A stretch of 35,209 nucleotides of DNA from the NCBI GenBank assembly GCA_024636555.1, contig JAGXGW010000052.1, positions 1 to 35,209 of the forward strand, in the 5' to 3' direction. The position numbers and the translations under genes are program-made. A model generated the notes under the pieces. It had not been told where the DNA came from, did not search any database, and saw only the letters and a list, made by a program, of their open reading frames with translations. The DNA comes from Paracoccaceae bacterium. GTDB lineage: Bacteria; Pseudomonadota; Alphaproteobacteria; Rhodobacterales; Rhodobacteraceae. Below, one piece after another: positions 23,803 through 32,800 of the stretch; within the stretch, counting starts at the first letter, position 1; each line of letters opens with the position of its first letter.

Positions 23803-25248
23803 ATGAGACGGCACCGGAATGTGAAGATCGTAGCGACGCTTGGACCATCATCCAACGATTATGCGATGATCCGCGCGCTGCACGAAGCGGGGGCGGATGT
23901 GTTCCGTCTGAACATGAGCCACGGCACGCATGACGACATTCGTGCCCGCCACGCGATCATCCGGCAGATCGAAAAGGATCTCGACAGTCCGATCGCGATC
24001 CTTGCGGACCTTCAGGGTCCAAAGCTGCGGGTCGGCAGCTTTGCCAAGGGTGAGGAAGAACTCGTCGAAGGCGATACCTTCCGGCTGGATCTTGATCCGG
24101 CCGAAGGGGATGCCGCGCGCGTCTGCCTGCCGCATCCCGAGATTTTCGCCGCCCTGCAGCCCGGATCGCACCTGCTCGTGAATGACGGCAAGATCCGCCT
24201 GACAGTCGTCACCTGCGGAGCTGATTTTGCCGCCTGCACCGTCAGCGTGGGCGGCACCATCTCGAACCGCAAGGGCGTGAACGTGCCCGATGTGGTGCTG
24301 CCTCTGGCGGCCCTGTCCGACAAAGACCGCAAGGATCTGGAATTCGCCTGCGCGCTGGGAGTCGACTGGCTGGCCCTGTCCTTCGTGCAGCGCCCCGAAG
24401 ACGTGACGGAGGCGCGGGAACTGGCTGCGGGGCGTGCGGCTATCCTGTCCAAGATCGAGAAACCCTCCGCTGTGGCCTGCTTTGACGAGATTCTGGCCGT
24501 CAGTGACGGGATCATGGTGGCGCGTGGCGATCTGGGGGTGGAACTGCCCGTGCAGAACGTCCCCCCGATCCAGAAGCGGCTGGTGCGGCGCTGCCGTGCA
24601 GCGGCCAAGCCGGTGATCGTGGCCACGCAAATGCTGGAATCGATGATCGAAAGCCCGATGCCCACGCGGGCCGAAGTCTCGGACGTGGCCACCGCCATAT
24701 ACGAGGGCGCGGATGCAATCATGCTCAGCGCGGAATCCGCCGCAGGGCAATATCCGGTCGAGGCTGTCAGCACGATGAACAACGTCGCCGTGGAGGTAGA
24801 GAGCGATCCGACCTACCGCGAGGTGATCGAGGCCAGCCGCAAGGCAAACCGGACAAGCGTGGCGGACGGGATCGTGGCTGCCGCGCGCGAGATCGCCGAG
24901 ACCACGGATATCAGGGCGATCTGCTGCTATACGCAATCGGGGGCCACAGCCCTGCTGACGGCCCGCGAGCGGCCCCGCGTGCCGATTATCGCCATGACCA
25001 GCCTACGCGGCACCGCGCGGCGACTGGCGCTGACATGGGGCGTCAACTGCGTGATGACGGCGGCGCTGGACCGCTTCAAGATGGCCGTGGTCAACGCCGC
25101 CCGCGCCGCGCGCGCACAGGGCTATGCGACCGAGCATGACCAGATTCTGGTCATCGCGGGGGTGCCCTTCAACAAGGCGGGCACAACGAATATCCTGCGT
25201 GTCGCCCCATGCGCGGAACATTTGATTTTTGCGACCGATCCGGAGTAA
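23803..25248 (+). CDS. pyk: pyruvate kinase
   Basis: A 481-residue glycolytic enzyme turning phosphoenolpyruvate and ADP into pyruvate and ATP. The barrel begins RNVKIVATLGPSS. Substrate residues are in FRLNMSHGTH and DLQGPKLRVG, the catalytic Lys in LSKIEKPSA, and the metal ligands in SDGIMVARGDLGVELP. MLSAESAAGQYPVEAV closes the core, and a regulatory C-domain follows. ATG 23803 has AAGGGATG upstream; the 46 additional codons of the longer frame are atypical. It is divergent from the amidohydrolase gene. Confidence 0.96.
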   Translation: MRRHRNVKIVATLGPSSNDYAMIRALHEAGADVFRLNMSHGTHDDIRARHAIIRQIEKDLDSPIAILADLQGPKLRVGSFAKGEEELVEGDTFRLDLDPAEGDAARVCLPHPEIFAALQPGSHLLVNDGKIRLTVVTCGADFAACTVSVGGTISNRKGVNVPDVVLPLAALSDKDRKDLEFACALGVDWLALSFVQRPEDVTEARELAAGRAAILSKIEKPSAVACFDEILAVSDGIMVARGDLGVELPVQNVPPIQKRLVRRCRAAAKPVIVATQMLESMIESPMPTRAEVSDVATAIYEGADAIMLSAESAAGQYPVEAVSTMNNVAVEVESDPTYREVIEASRKANRTSVADGIVAAAREIAETTDIRAICCYTQSGATALLTARERPRVPIIAMTSLRGTARRLALTWGVNCVMTAALDRFKMAVVNAARAARAQGYATEHDQILVIAGVPFNKAGTTNILRVAPCAEHLIFATDPE

Positions 25249-25311
25249 TCTTGCGCAGTTGCAATTTGTGAAGGCGGGGTACAGGCCATCGATACGGATT
25301 TAGCTCTTGTT

Positions 25312-25509
25312 ATGGGCCTTTTGATTTTGGGGATCACGACCCCCTCCATCATCAGCGCCGTATCGGACGGGCGCGCGCCACGGGCCGCGATCATCGTTCT
25401 CATGCTCGGCGGCAGTCTTGCGGTCTATGCACTGTCGCAGAAACCCGGTGGCTATACGCTGGACGAGATTCCCGAGGCATTCATCCGCGTGATCGCGAGA
25501 ATCTTCTGA
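25312..25509 (+). CDS. small conserved membrane protein
   Basis: A 65-residue protein with two hydrophobic helices ([15 protein letters not shown] and [17 protein letters not shown]) split by DGRAPR, then a [18 protein letters not shown] tail. Similar small proteins downstream of pyk are, as I recall, common in Rhodobacterales; function unknown. The first ATG has no good Shine-Dalgarno. In-frame coding-like sequence (IDTDLALV) extends upstream to an ATC at 25288 with AAGGCGG before it, so the start is uncertain. Confidence 0.65.
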   Translation: MGLLILGITTPSIISAVSDGRAPRAAIIVLMLGGSLAVYALSQKPGGYTLDEIPEAFIRVIARIF

Positions 25510-25569
25510 GACAAGGCATCGCGGAGGGCGCATCGCGGCCACGCTGCACCCGAACCCGCTGGTTTGGGC

Positions 25570-25598
25570 TTGCCACCCCGCCTTATCCTGCGTATATC
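25570..25598 (+). promoter_or_regulatory. candidate promoter of rpmI-rplT
   Basis: TTGCCA (25570-25575) and TATATC (25593-25598) are separated by 17 nt, about 80 bp before rpmI. It matches the sigma-70 pattern at 5/6 and 4/6 positions. Confidence 0.45.
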
Positions 25599-25676
25599 GC
25601 GCGCTCTTACCTGCGGGACCGGCCAATGTGGCATGCCGAGTCGCGCGTGAACCGACCCAAAGTCAAGGAGACGGAA

Positions 25677-25877
25677 ATGCCCAAGATGAAGACCAAATCG
25701 AGCTGCAAAAAGCGGTTCAAAGTGACGGCGACAGGACGCATCCTGACAGGTCAGGCCGGCAAACGCCACGGCATGATCAAGCGCAGCAAGAAGTTCATCC
25801 GCAATGCACGCGGCACCACAGTCATGTCGGCACCTGATGAGAAGATCATCAAGTCGATGATGCCGTACGATCGTTAA
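25677..25877 (+). CDS. rpmI: 50S ribosomal protein L35
   Basis: A 66-residue basic protein of the large subunit. The N-terminal [20 protein letters not shown] and the C-terminal [11 protein letters not shown] are L35 hallmarks, and the length is typical. AAGGAG lies seven bases before the ATG at 25677. It is followed 12 bp later by rplT, the standard pairing. infC is not directly upstream here. Confidence 0.97.
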   Translation: MPKMKTKSSCKKRFKVTATGRILTGQAGKRHGMIKRSKKFIRNARGTTVMSAPDEKIIKSMMPYDR

Positions 25878-25889
25878 GGAGAACACAAT

Positions 25890-26252
25890 ATGTCACGCGT
25901 AAAAAGCGGTGTCGTCACCCACGCCCGTCACAAGAAGATCATCAAAGCCGCCAAAGGTTATTATGGTCGCCGGAAAAACACGTTCCGCGTTGCCGCACAG
26001 GCCGTGGACAAAGCCAACCAATACGCGACACGCGACCGTAAGAACCGCAAGCGGAATTTCCGCGCATTGTGGATCCAGCGGATCAACGCAGGTGTCCGCG
26101 CGCTGGACGAAACCATGACCTATTCGCGCTTCATCAACGGTCTGGCCCTTGCCGGTATCGAAGTGGACCGTAAGGTTCTGGCCGATCTGGCCGTGCACGA
26201 GCCCGAGGCGTTTGGGGCCATCGTCACACAGGCGAAGGCCGCGCTCGCGTAA
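25890..26252 (+). CDS. rplT: 50S ribosomal protein L20
   Basis: A 120-residue 23S-rRNA-binding assembly protein. It has a basic N-terminal extension ([20 protein letters not shown]) and a globular C-domain ([20 protein letters not shown]). A TAAGGAG ribosome-binding site overlaps the rpmI stop. In many bacteria L20 represses its own operon; no repressor-binding fold was modelled here. Confidence 0.97.
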   Translation: MSRVKSGVVTHARHKKIIKAAKGYYGRRKNTFRVAAQAVDKANQYATRDRKNRKRNFRALWIQRINAGVRALDETMTYSRFINGLALAGIEVDRKVLADLAVHEPEAFGAIVTQAKAALA

Positions 26253-26280
26253 GCCACTCCAACCGGAGTTGCAGAATAAG

Positions 26281-26313
26281 GAAGCCGCGGACCTGTCAGG
26301 GTCTTGCGGCTTC
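26281..26313 (+). terminator. hairpin between rplT and pheS
   Basis: GAAGCCGC (26281-26288) pairs with GCGGCTTC (26306-26313), with an inner GACC/GGTC helix (26290-26293 with 26300-26303). It is followed by a short TTG rather than a T-run. It could be a partial terminator or attenuator controlling pheS. Confidence 0.6.
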
Positions 26314-26378
26314 TTGCATGAACGGGCCATCGCTGCCACAGCGCAGGACAGGGCCGCAACAGCAAGGAACGCCGTGTG

Positions 26379-27452
26379 ATGGACGATCTGAAACGCAAAT
26401 ATCTGGACCTGATCGCAAATGCGGCGGATGAGAGCGGCATCGAAGAGGTGCGTCTTGCCGCCCTCGGCAAAAAGGGCGAGTTGAGCCTGAAGATGCGCGA
26501 ACTGGGCCAGATGAGCCCGGAAGAACGCCAGATCGCAGGCCCCGCCCTGAATGCGCTGAAAGACGAGATCGCCAGCGCGCTTGCCGCCAAAAAGGCCGCC
26601 TTGGGCGATGCCGCGCTAGACGCGCGCCTGCGCGCCGAATGGCTGGACGTGACCTTGCCGGGCCGGACCCGCCGCGCGGGCACGATCCACCCGATCAGCC
26701 AAGTCTCCGAAGAGGTTGCTGCGATCTTCGCCGATATGGGGTTCTCGGTCGCCGAAGGCCCGCGGATCGACACCGACTGGTATAATTTCGACGCGCTGAA
26801 CATTCCCTCGCACCACCCCGCGCGGGCCGAGATGGACACGTTCTACATGCACCACGCCGAGGGCGACGACCGCCCGCCGCATGTGCTGCGGACCCATACC
26901 AGCCCCGTGCAGATCCGGTCGATGGAGACGCAGGGCGCGCCCATTCGCATCATCTGCCCCGGCGGTGTCTACCGCGCCGATTATGACCAGACCCACACCC
27001 CGATGTTCCATCAGGTCGAGGGGCTCGCGATCGACCGCGATATCTCGATGGCCAACCTGAAATGGTGCCTTGAGGAATTCGTGAAGGCGTTCTTCGAGGT
27101 GGATAACGTAGAGCTACGCTTCCGCGCCTCGCATTTCCCCTTCACCGAGCCGTCGGCCGAGGTCGATATCCGCTGCTCATGGGAAGGCGGTACGCTCAAG
27201 GTGGGCGAGGGCGACGACTGGCTGGAAATCCTCGGCTCCGGCATGGTGCATCCGAAGGTACTGCAAGCAGGCGGGATCGACCCGACCCAGTGGCAAGGCT
27301 TCGCCTTCGGCATGGGCATCGACCGCATCGCGATGCTGAAATACGGCATCCCCGACCTGCGGGCGTTCTTCGATTCAGACCTGCGCTGGCTGCGGCATTA
27401 CGGCTTTGCGAGCCTCGATGTGCCGACGCTGCATGGGGGGTTGAGTCGGTGA
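26379..27452 (+). CDS. pheS: phenylalanyl-tRNA synthetase alpha subunit
   Basis: A 357-residue catalytic subunit of the alpha2beta2 synthetase that charges tRNA-Phe. It has an N-terminal coiled coil (about residues 1-90), class II motif 1 ([19 protein letters not shown]), motif 2 around [11 protein letters not shown] and motif 3 [19 protein letters not shown]. The ATG at 26379 gives the usual MDDL start; a GTG one codon earlier is also in frame. The stop overlaps the GTG of a small unknown ORF that separates it from pheT. Confidence 0.96.
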   Translation: MDDLKRKYLDLIANAADESGIEEVRLAALGKKGELSLKMRELGQMSPEERQIAGPALNALKDEIASALAAKKAALGDAALDARLRAEWLDVTLPGRTRRAGTIHPISQVSEEVAAIFADMGFSVAEGPRIDTDWYNFDALNIPSHHPARAEMDTFYMHHAEGDDRPPHVLRTHTSPVQIRSMETQGAPIRIICPGGVYRADYDQTHTPMFHQVEGLAIDRDISMANLKWCLEEFVKAFFEVDNVELRFRASHFPFTEPSAEVDIRCSWEGGTLKVGEGDDWLEILGSGMVHPKVLQAGGIDPTQWQGFAFGMGIDRIAMLKYGIPDLRAFFDSDLRWLRHYGFASLDVPTLHGGLSR

Positions 27453-27832
27453 GGGAACGCTTCATAGCAATGCTTGCCAAACAAGCCAAATTTAAATGGG
27501 TTCCCACGGAGAGAGCTTGGATCAGACCAACCATTGCAGGCTCGACCCTTGGGGCGGCGGGCGCGATGACTGTTTTGGGTCAAGTCTTCGGTATTTCCGC
27601 AGTGGCACATGTTTCTGGAGGAATGATCCTTACAGGTTCAGCTGGATACATCTCTGGCACTTTGATTATGGGATCAATAGCTGGGATAGTGTTGCCGGTC
27701 CTTGTGTTAGTAGGCTTAACCGCTTTGTTCTGGAAACAAGTGACAAAGCCCGTTTGTTTCGCGTGGCAGCAGTTTCTAAAAGGCTTCGACTGGTCGATTG
27801 AGCGCCTCTACCTCTGGAGAAAAAACAAATGA
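27449..27832 (+). CDS. small lower-G+C membrane protein between pheS and pheT
   Basis: A 127-residue unknown protein. The GTG start overlaps the pheS stop (GTGA), and its TGA overlaps the pheT ATG (ATGA), so translation is probably coupled to both. A basic N-terminus ([15 protein letters not shown]) is followed by two or three hydrophobic segments (about residues 28-90), a short loop and a Trp-rich basic C-terminus ([13 protein letters not shown]). G+C is about 49% over 27481-27830 by hand count, against 63% in a pheS line next to it. It also uses TTA/ATA codons rare around it. That suggests acquisition. ATG 27470 is an alternative start. Confidence 0.7.
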   Translation: MRERFIAMLAKQAKFKWVPTERAWIRPTIAGSTLGAAGAMTVLGQVFGISAVAHVSGGMILTGSAGYISGTLIMGSIAGIVLPVLVLVGLTALFWKQVTKPVCFAWQQFLKGFDWSIERLYLWRKNK

Positions 27833-30240
27833 AATTCACCCTCTCCTGGCTGAAGGAACATCTCGACACCACCGCCTCGGTTGACGAGATCACCTATGCG
27901 CTCACCGATCTGGGGCTTGAGGTCGAAGGCGTCGAGAACCCCGCCGCGCGCCTCGCCGATTTCACCATCGGCAAGGTCATCCATGCCGAAAAGCACCCCG
28001 ATGCCGACAAGCTGCGCGTCTGCAAGGTCCTGACGGACGAGGGCGAGACGCAGATCATCTGCGGTGCGCCCAATGCCCGCGAAGGCATCACCGTGGTGAT
28101 CGCCAAGCCCGGCACCTATGTGCCCGGCATCGACACGACCATCGGCGTGGGCAAGATCCGTGGCATCGAAAGCTTCGGCATGATGTGTTCCGAGCGCGAG
28201 ATGGAACTGTCCGAGGAACATGACGGCATCATCGAGCTACCCTCCGGCGAGGTGGGCGAGCGGTTTATCGACTGGCTGGCCAAGAACGACCCTGCAAAGG
28301 TCGATCCGGTGATCGAGATTGCCATCACCCCGAACCGCCCCGATGCGCTGGGTGTGCGCGGCATCGCCCGCGATCTGGCCGCGCGCGACATCGGCACGCT
28401 CAAACCCGCGAAAGAAGCCGAGATCAAGGGCAGCTTCCCCTGCCCCATCGGTGTCAGCATCGACGCGGATACGCAGGAAAACGGCTGCGCGGTCTTCGCG
28501 GGCCGTCTGATCCGCGGCGTCGCCAACGGCCCCAGCCCCGACTGGCTGCAAACCCGCCTGCGCGCCATCGGGTTGCGCCCTATCTCGGCGCTGGTCGATA
28601 TCACCAACTTCTTCACCTTCGACCGCAACCGCCCGCTGCATGTGTTCGACGCCGACAAGGTGCAGGGAAACCTGCGCATTCACCGCGCGAAAGGCGGCGA
28701 GGTAATGACCGGTCTGGACGAGAAGGATTACACCTTCAGCGCAGGTCAGGTGGTGATTTCCGACGATAACGGGATCGAATCCATCGCGGGCATCATGGGC
28801 GGGCTGGCAACAGGCTGCACCCATGACACGGTCAATGTGTTTCTTGAAGCCGCTGTCTGGGACACGGTCCAGATCGCGATGACGGGCCGCGCGCTCAAGA
28901 TCAACTCGGATGCGCGCTATCGCAACGAGCGCGGGATCGATCCTGCCTTCAACATGGAAGCGGTCGATCTGGCCACGCAGATGATCCTCGATCTGTGCGG
29001 CGGCGAGGCGTCGCAAGTGGTGGTGGCGGGCAAGGTGCCCGATGTCAGCCGCGCCTACATGCTGGACCCTGCGCGCGTGCAGTCCCTGGTGGGCATGGAC
29101 ATCGCCGAAAGCGAACAGCGCCAGACCCTGACCAAGCTGGGCTTCATACTGGAAGGGAACATGGCACAGGTACCAAGCTGGCGCCCCGATGTGCAGGGCG
29201 AGGCTGATCTGGTCGAGGAAGTCGCCCGCATCGCATCACTGACCAAGCTGGTGGGTCGGCCCCTGCCCCGCATGGATGCAGGCGTGCCCAAACCGATCCT
29301 GTCGCTGGGACAGCGCCGCGAGCAGATCGCACGGCGCACCGTCGCGGCCTTGGGCTATAATGAATGCGTCAGCTACAGCTTCATCGATCAGGCGGCGGCT
29401 GCGCTGTTTGGCGGTGGCACCGATGTGACAATGCTGGCCAATCCGATCAGTGCCGACATGTCCCATATGCGCCCCGATCTGCTGGCAGGGCTTTTGCAGG
29501 CGGCAGCGCGCAATCAGGCGCGCGGCTTTGCCGATCTTGCGCTGTTCGAGGTGGGCCATGCCTTCATCGGTGGCGAGCCCGGCGAACAGATCGTGCAAGT
29601 CGCGGGCCTTCTGGTGGGCCGCACCGGCCCGCGTGATCCGCATGGCGCATCGCGCCCTGTCGACCTGTTCGATGCCAAGGCCGATGCCGAGGCGGTTCTG
29701 GCCGCCCTTGGCGCACCAGACCGCGTCCAGATCCTGCGTAACGGTGCTCCGTGGTGGCATCCAGGGCGGCACGGCGTGATCTGCCTTGGCCCGAAAAAGG
29801 CACTCGCAGTCTTTGGCGAGGTGCACCCGAAAGTGCTGGCAGCGATGGATGTCAAAGGCCCCGCCGTGGCCTTCACCATCTGGCCCGCCGAAGTGCCAGC
29901 GCCGCGCAAGACAAACGCCACGCGTCCCGCGCTGGTGATGCGCGATCTGCAAGCGGTGGAGCGTGATTTCGCCTTCGTCGTGGACAGCACGGTCGAAGCG
30001 CTGACAATCGTCAACGCCGCCCTTGGTGCCGACAAGGCGCTGATCGATCAGGTCCGCGTCTTTGACGAGTTCACCGGCGACAAGGCCGAGGCGCAGATGG
30101 GCGCGGGCAAGAAATCCGTGGCCATCGCTGTGCGCCTGCAACCCACCGAAAAAACCCTGAAAGATGCCGAGATCGAAGCCGTGGGCGCAAAGATCATCGA
30201 GAAGGTGACCAAAGCCACCGGCGGCGCGCTGCGCGGCTGA
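27829..30240 (+). CDS. pheT: phenylalanyl-tRNA synthetase beta subunit
   Basis: An 803-residue subunit with, in order, an N-terminal helix, an OB-fold tRNA-binding/EMAP-like domain (residues about 40-150, GKVIHAEKHPDADKLRVCKV), B3/B4 editing domains, B5 (about 400-475), a non-catalytic synthetase core (about 490-690) and a C-terminal FDX-ACB anticodon domain (about 710-803, VMRDLQAVERDFAFVVDS). The length is typical. The ATG overlaps the stop of the small membrane ORF, making it dependent on translation of that insert or of read-through mRNA. Confidence 0.97.
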   Translation: MKFTLSWLKEHLDTTASVDEITYALTDLGLEVEGVENPAARLADFTIGKVIHAEKHPDADKLRVCKVLTDEGETQIICGAPNAREGITVVIAKPGTYVPGIDTTIGVGKIRGIESFGMMCSEREMELSEEHDGIIELPSGEVGERFIDWLAKNDPAKVDPVIEIAITPNRPDALGVRGIARDLAARDIGTLKPAKEAEIKGSFPCPIGVSIDADTQENGCAVFAGRLIRGVANGPSPDWLQTRLRAIGLRPISALVDITNFFTFDRNRPLHVFDADKVQGNLRIHRAKGGEVMTGLDEKDYTFSAGQVVISDDNGIESIAGIMGGLATGCTHDTVNVFLEAAVWDTVQIAMTGRALKINSDARYRNERGIDPAFNMEAVDLATQMILDLCGGEASQVVVAGKVPDVSRAYMLDPARVQSLVGMDIAESEQRQTLTKLGFILEGNMAQVPSWRPDVQGEADLVEEVARIASLTKLVGRPLPRMDAGVPKPILSLGQRREQIARRTVAALGYNECVSYSFIDQAAAALFGGGTDVTMLANPISADMSHMRPDLLAGLLQAAARNQARGFADLALFEVGHAFIGGEPGEQIVQVAGLLVGRTGPRDPHGASRPVDLFDAKADAEAVLAALGAPDRVQILRNGAPWWHPGRHGVICLGPKKALAVFGEVHPKVLAAMDVKGPAVAFTIWPAEVPAPRKTNATRPALVMRDLQAVERDFAFVVDSTVEALTIVNAALGADKALIDQVRVFDEFTGDKAEAQMGAGKKSVAIAVRLQPTEKTLKDAEIEAVGAKIIEKVTKATGGALRG

Positions 30241-30268
30241 TCAGATCACCAGCATTGTCGATTAAACG

Positions 30269-30293
30269 CGCCGCCTCCTGATCCGGGGCGGCG
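30269..30293. terminator. hairpin between pheT and the convergent dehydrogenase gene
   Basis: CGCCGCC (30269-30275) pairs with GGCGGCG (30287-30293) around an 11-nt loop. It lies between two convergent genes and may stop both transcripts. No long T-run is seen. Confidence 0.6.
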
Positions 30294-30299
30294 TCCTGC

Positions 30300-30324
30300 C
30301 CTTCATTGTTCTTAAAATACTCAT
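30300..30324 (-). repeat. terminator-tail motif, copy 5
   Basis: On the minus strand ATGAGTATTTTAAGAACAATGAAGG starts within the stop codon of the dehydrogenase gene (TGA at 30323-30321). It precedes the 30269-30293 hairpin. It is closest to copy 1 (18 of 25 positions). Confidence 0.5.
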
Positions 30325-31220
30325 TCCAACCGCGCCGGAAATCCATCCGCCCGCAGGTCGGTGCCCAGCACATCCTCCAGCAGTTTCACGATCTGCGTCG
30401 ATTGCGCCTGCCCACCGTAGGCCGCGCGGCCTTTCACAAAAGTCTGCTGTACCTGACCCGCCAGATCCAGCGGCACGCCGAACTCCTGTCCGAACCCCAT
30501 CGCAAAGCCCAGATCCTTCAACGCCAGATCCATGCTGAAGGCGATGTCATAGCTGCCGTTCAGGATCAGTTGACCTTCGGTTTCGTGCACAAAGGACGTC
30601 CCGGAGGAGGCGGCAATCGCCTCCCACGCGGTTTTGAGGTCCAGCCCTGCGCGTTTGGCCAGCATCAGTGCCTCGCCATCGGCCACCAGATGGATGAAAG
30701 CCAGCATATTGGTGATGACCTTGATCACCGCCGCCGATCCCAGCGGGCCGATGTGGAACAGCTTGTTGCCCACCGCTTCCAGCACCGCGCGATGCGCCTC
30801 GAAATCCACCGCCTCACCGCCCGCCAGCACCGTGATCTCGCCACGCGCGGCCAGATGCACGCCCCCCGTCACCGGGGCCTCCAACACCCGCACGCCCTGC
30901 GCCTGCGCCAAACCCGCCAGCCGCAAGATATCGTCGCGACCCAGCGTGGACATCTCGATCCATGTCATGCCCTCCCGCATCGCGGGCAGCATCTGCGCCA
31001 GAACCGCCTCGGATACGGCGGGTGACGGCAGGCAGGTCAGTACCGTATCACTTGCGCCAGCAACCTCCGCTGCGCTGTCGGCCCATGTCGCGCCCAGCCC
31101 CACAAGCCGCGCGGCAAGGGCTGCATCGCGGTCATGCACCGTCACCTTAAACCCGTGACGCAACAGGCTGGCCGCGAGATGCCCGCCCAGATTTCCAAGA
31201 CCGATGAACCCCAGCCGCAT
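30321..31220 (-). CDS. 3-hydroxyisobutyrate dehydrogenase family oxidoreductase
   Basis: A 299-residue NAD(P)-dependent beta-hydroxyacid dehydrogenase. The Rossmann motif GFIGLGNLGGHLA (residues 4-16), the substrate block APVTGGVHLAARGEITVLAGG (about 116-136) and the catalytic Lys in GSAAVIKVITNML (about 165) follow the family layout. Members act on 3-hydroxyisobutyrate, tartronate semialdehyde or related short acids. It is the last gene of an operon after an MttB-like methyltransferase and a GcvT-type dehydrogenase, with TGATG overlap. It may handle a carbon by-product of a methylated compound; the substrate is unknown. Confidence 0.86.
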   Translation of the reverse strand: MRLGFIGLGNLGGHLAASLLRHGFKVTVHDRDAALAARLVGLGATWADSAAEVAGASDTVLTCLPSPAVSEAVLAQMLPAMREGMTWIEMSTLGRDDILRLAGLAQAQGVRVLEAPVTGGVHLAARGEITVLAGGEAVDFEAHRAVLEAVGNKLFHIGPLGSAAVIKVITNMLAFIHLVADGEALMLAKRAGLDLKTAWEAIAASSGTSFVHETEGQLILNGSYDIAFSMDLALKDLGFAMGFGQEFGVPLDLAGQVQQTFVKGRAAYGGQAQSTQIVKLLEDVLGTDLRADGFPARLE

Positions 31221-32800
31221 CAGTGCAAACGCCCGTCAAACGCGATCTGGAACTTCGCGCGCACCGCTGCATCCACCATGGGGTCGATCAGAGAGCCGGC
31301 GCGGGACAGGATCATATCCATCCGCTTGCGCGCCTGCACCAGCAGATCGGGCTTGTCGGCCTCGGCCCATTCCTTGGGGCTCATCCGGTTGGCCAGTTCG
31401 GGATAGATATATTCGGTCTGCATCAGGGCCAGAGTCTGCGACGCGCCGAGATAATGCCCCGGCCCTTCCAGACAGACCTGACGCATCGCCTCGATGCTGA
31501 CGCTATCCTCGGTCACGTCGATGCCGCGCACGCAGCGCATCACCTGCCCCAGCATGTCATCGCCCAGCACCAGCGATTCAAGGCAGAACCCCAACAAAGA
31601 GGCATGCATCCCCACGGCCTCATACACCATGTTCAGCCCCGACAGACCCGCCAGCACGTTGGAAATCCCCTGCTCCCACCCGGCCTGCATATCGGGCAGC
31701 TTGCTGTCTGCGATGCCCGCCGCCGCCCCGCCCGGCAGGCGGTAGAACTGGTGCATCTGCGCGCAACCCGCAGTCAGCAGCGCCTGTTCCGCGCTGCCGC
31801 CCGACATCGAGCCTGTCCGCAGGTCCGACACGAAAGGCCATGTGCCGAAAATCGCCGGATGCCCCGGTGCCATGGCGTTGACATAGACAACCCCCGCCAG
31901 ACATTCCGCGACCGCCTGCACGATCGCCAGTGCGATCGGTGCGGGTGCTGTGGCCCCCGCCTGCCCCGCTGACAGCAGCAGCATCGGCATTCCGGCGCGG
32001 ATACAGGCCTCCATCGTCTGGCAGCTTTCGGTTGCGAATTTCATCGGCGGCACGACGAAGCAGTTTGAATTGCTCACGAATGGCCGCGCGCGCCACGCCT
32101 CTTCCCCGCCTGCGATCATGTGCAAAAGGTCAAAGCAGCCATCGACATGCGAAAGGTCGGAGAAAGAGGTACCCACATGCTTCGTGGTGCCCGCACAGCA
32201 GGCATAGAGCGTGTTGATATCCATCTGGAAGTTGTCGATCACATCGCGGCAGACCATGGCGCGCTGGAAGAAATGCACATTGTCCAGATGCTGGGTCAGC
32301 CGCGCCGCGTTGTAGAGATCCTGCGCGGTGCTGTCGCGGTAGCTGTTGGTCTCCAGATCGACAATATGCACCGCAGCACCCGCCGTGCCGAAATGCACGC
32401 GTGACCCCGACAGGTGCAGGTCATGGCGCGGGTCGCGCCCGCACAGCGTGATATCACGCGCTGCCAGTGCCAGCATATCCTCGACCAGCGCCCGCGGAAA
32501 CCGCAAGCGCCCGTCATCGCCAAGGATCGCGCCTGCCCGCGTCATGATCTCCACGCCTGATGGCGGCGCATCGGCCAGCCCTATGGTTTCCAGCGCATCG
32601 AGTGCCGCCAGATGGATGCGCTGCATCCCCGCTTCCGTCAGGGGCCTGTATTGCCCGCCGGACATACCGGCGCGTACCGGACGGATATGATCCGCCAAGG
32701 GTGCGCCACGCGCCGCGACGCGGGCCGCCCGCCCGCCGGACCGCAGGGCGGATCGCTTTGCACGCTCGGGCGCGCATCCATCGACATTCAACTCAGTCAT
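31220..32800 (-). CDS. trimethylamine methyltransferase (MttB) family protein, non-pyrrolysine
   Basis: A 526-residue MttB-superfamily methyltransferase. True MttB uses pyrrolysine read from an in-frame UAG. This gene has no internal stop, so it belongs to the non-Pyl branch that includes glycine-betaine methyltransferases such as MtgB. Features include a short N-terminal arm, MSGGQYRPLTEAGMQRIHLAALDALETIG and a barrel with SNSNCFVVPPMKFATES. LLSAGQAGATAPAPIALAIV and the C-terminal YIYPELANRMSPKEW follow. Its ATG overlaps the stop of the upstream GcvT-type dehydrogenase gene (ATGA), and its stop overlaps the next gene (TGATG). No corrinoid protein is encoded here, so the methyl acceptor is unclear. 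Confidence 0.87.
   Translation of the reverse strand: MTELNVDGCAPERAKRSALRSGGRAARVAARGAPLADHIRPVRAGMSGGQYRPLTEAGMQRIHLAALDALETIGLADAPPSGVEIMTRAGAILGDDGRLRFPRALVEDMLALAARDITLCGRDPRHDLHLSGSRVHFGTAGAAVHIVDLETNSYRDSTAQDLYNAARLTQHLDNVHFFQRAMVCRDVIDNFQMDINTLYACCAGTTKHVGTSFSDLSHVDGCFDLLHMIAGGEEAWRARPFVSNSNCFVVPPMKFATESCQTMEACIRAGMPMLLLSAGQAGATAPAPIALAIVQAVAECLAGVVYVNAMAPGHPAIFGTWPFVSDLRTGSMSGGSAEQALLTAGCAQMHQFYRLPGGAAAGIADSKLPDMQAGWEQGISNVLAGLSGLNMVYEAVGMHASLLGFCLESLVLGDDMLGQVMRCVRGIDVTEDSVSIEAMRQVCLEGPGHYLGASQTLALMQTEYIYPELANRMSPKEWAEADKPDLLVQARKRMDMILSRAGSLIDPMVDAAVRAKFQIAFDGRLH

Noticed and set aside
31220..32800. Pyrrolysine-coding amber codon in the mttB-like gene
   Set aside because: The frame is open throughout with no internal TAG, so it is a non-pyrrolysine family member.
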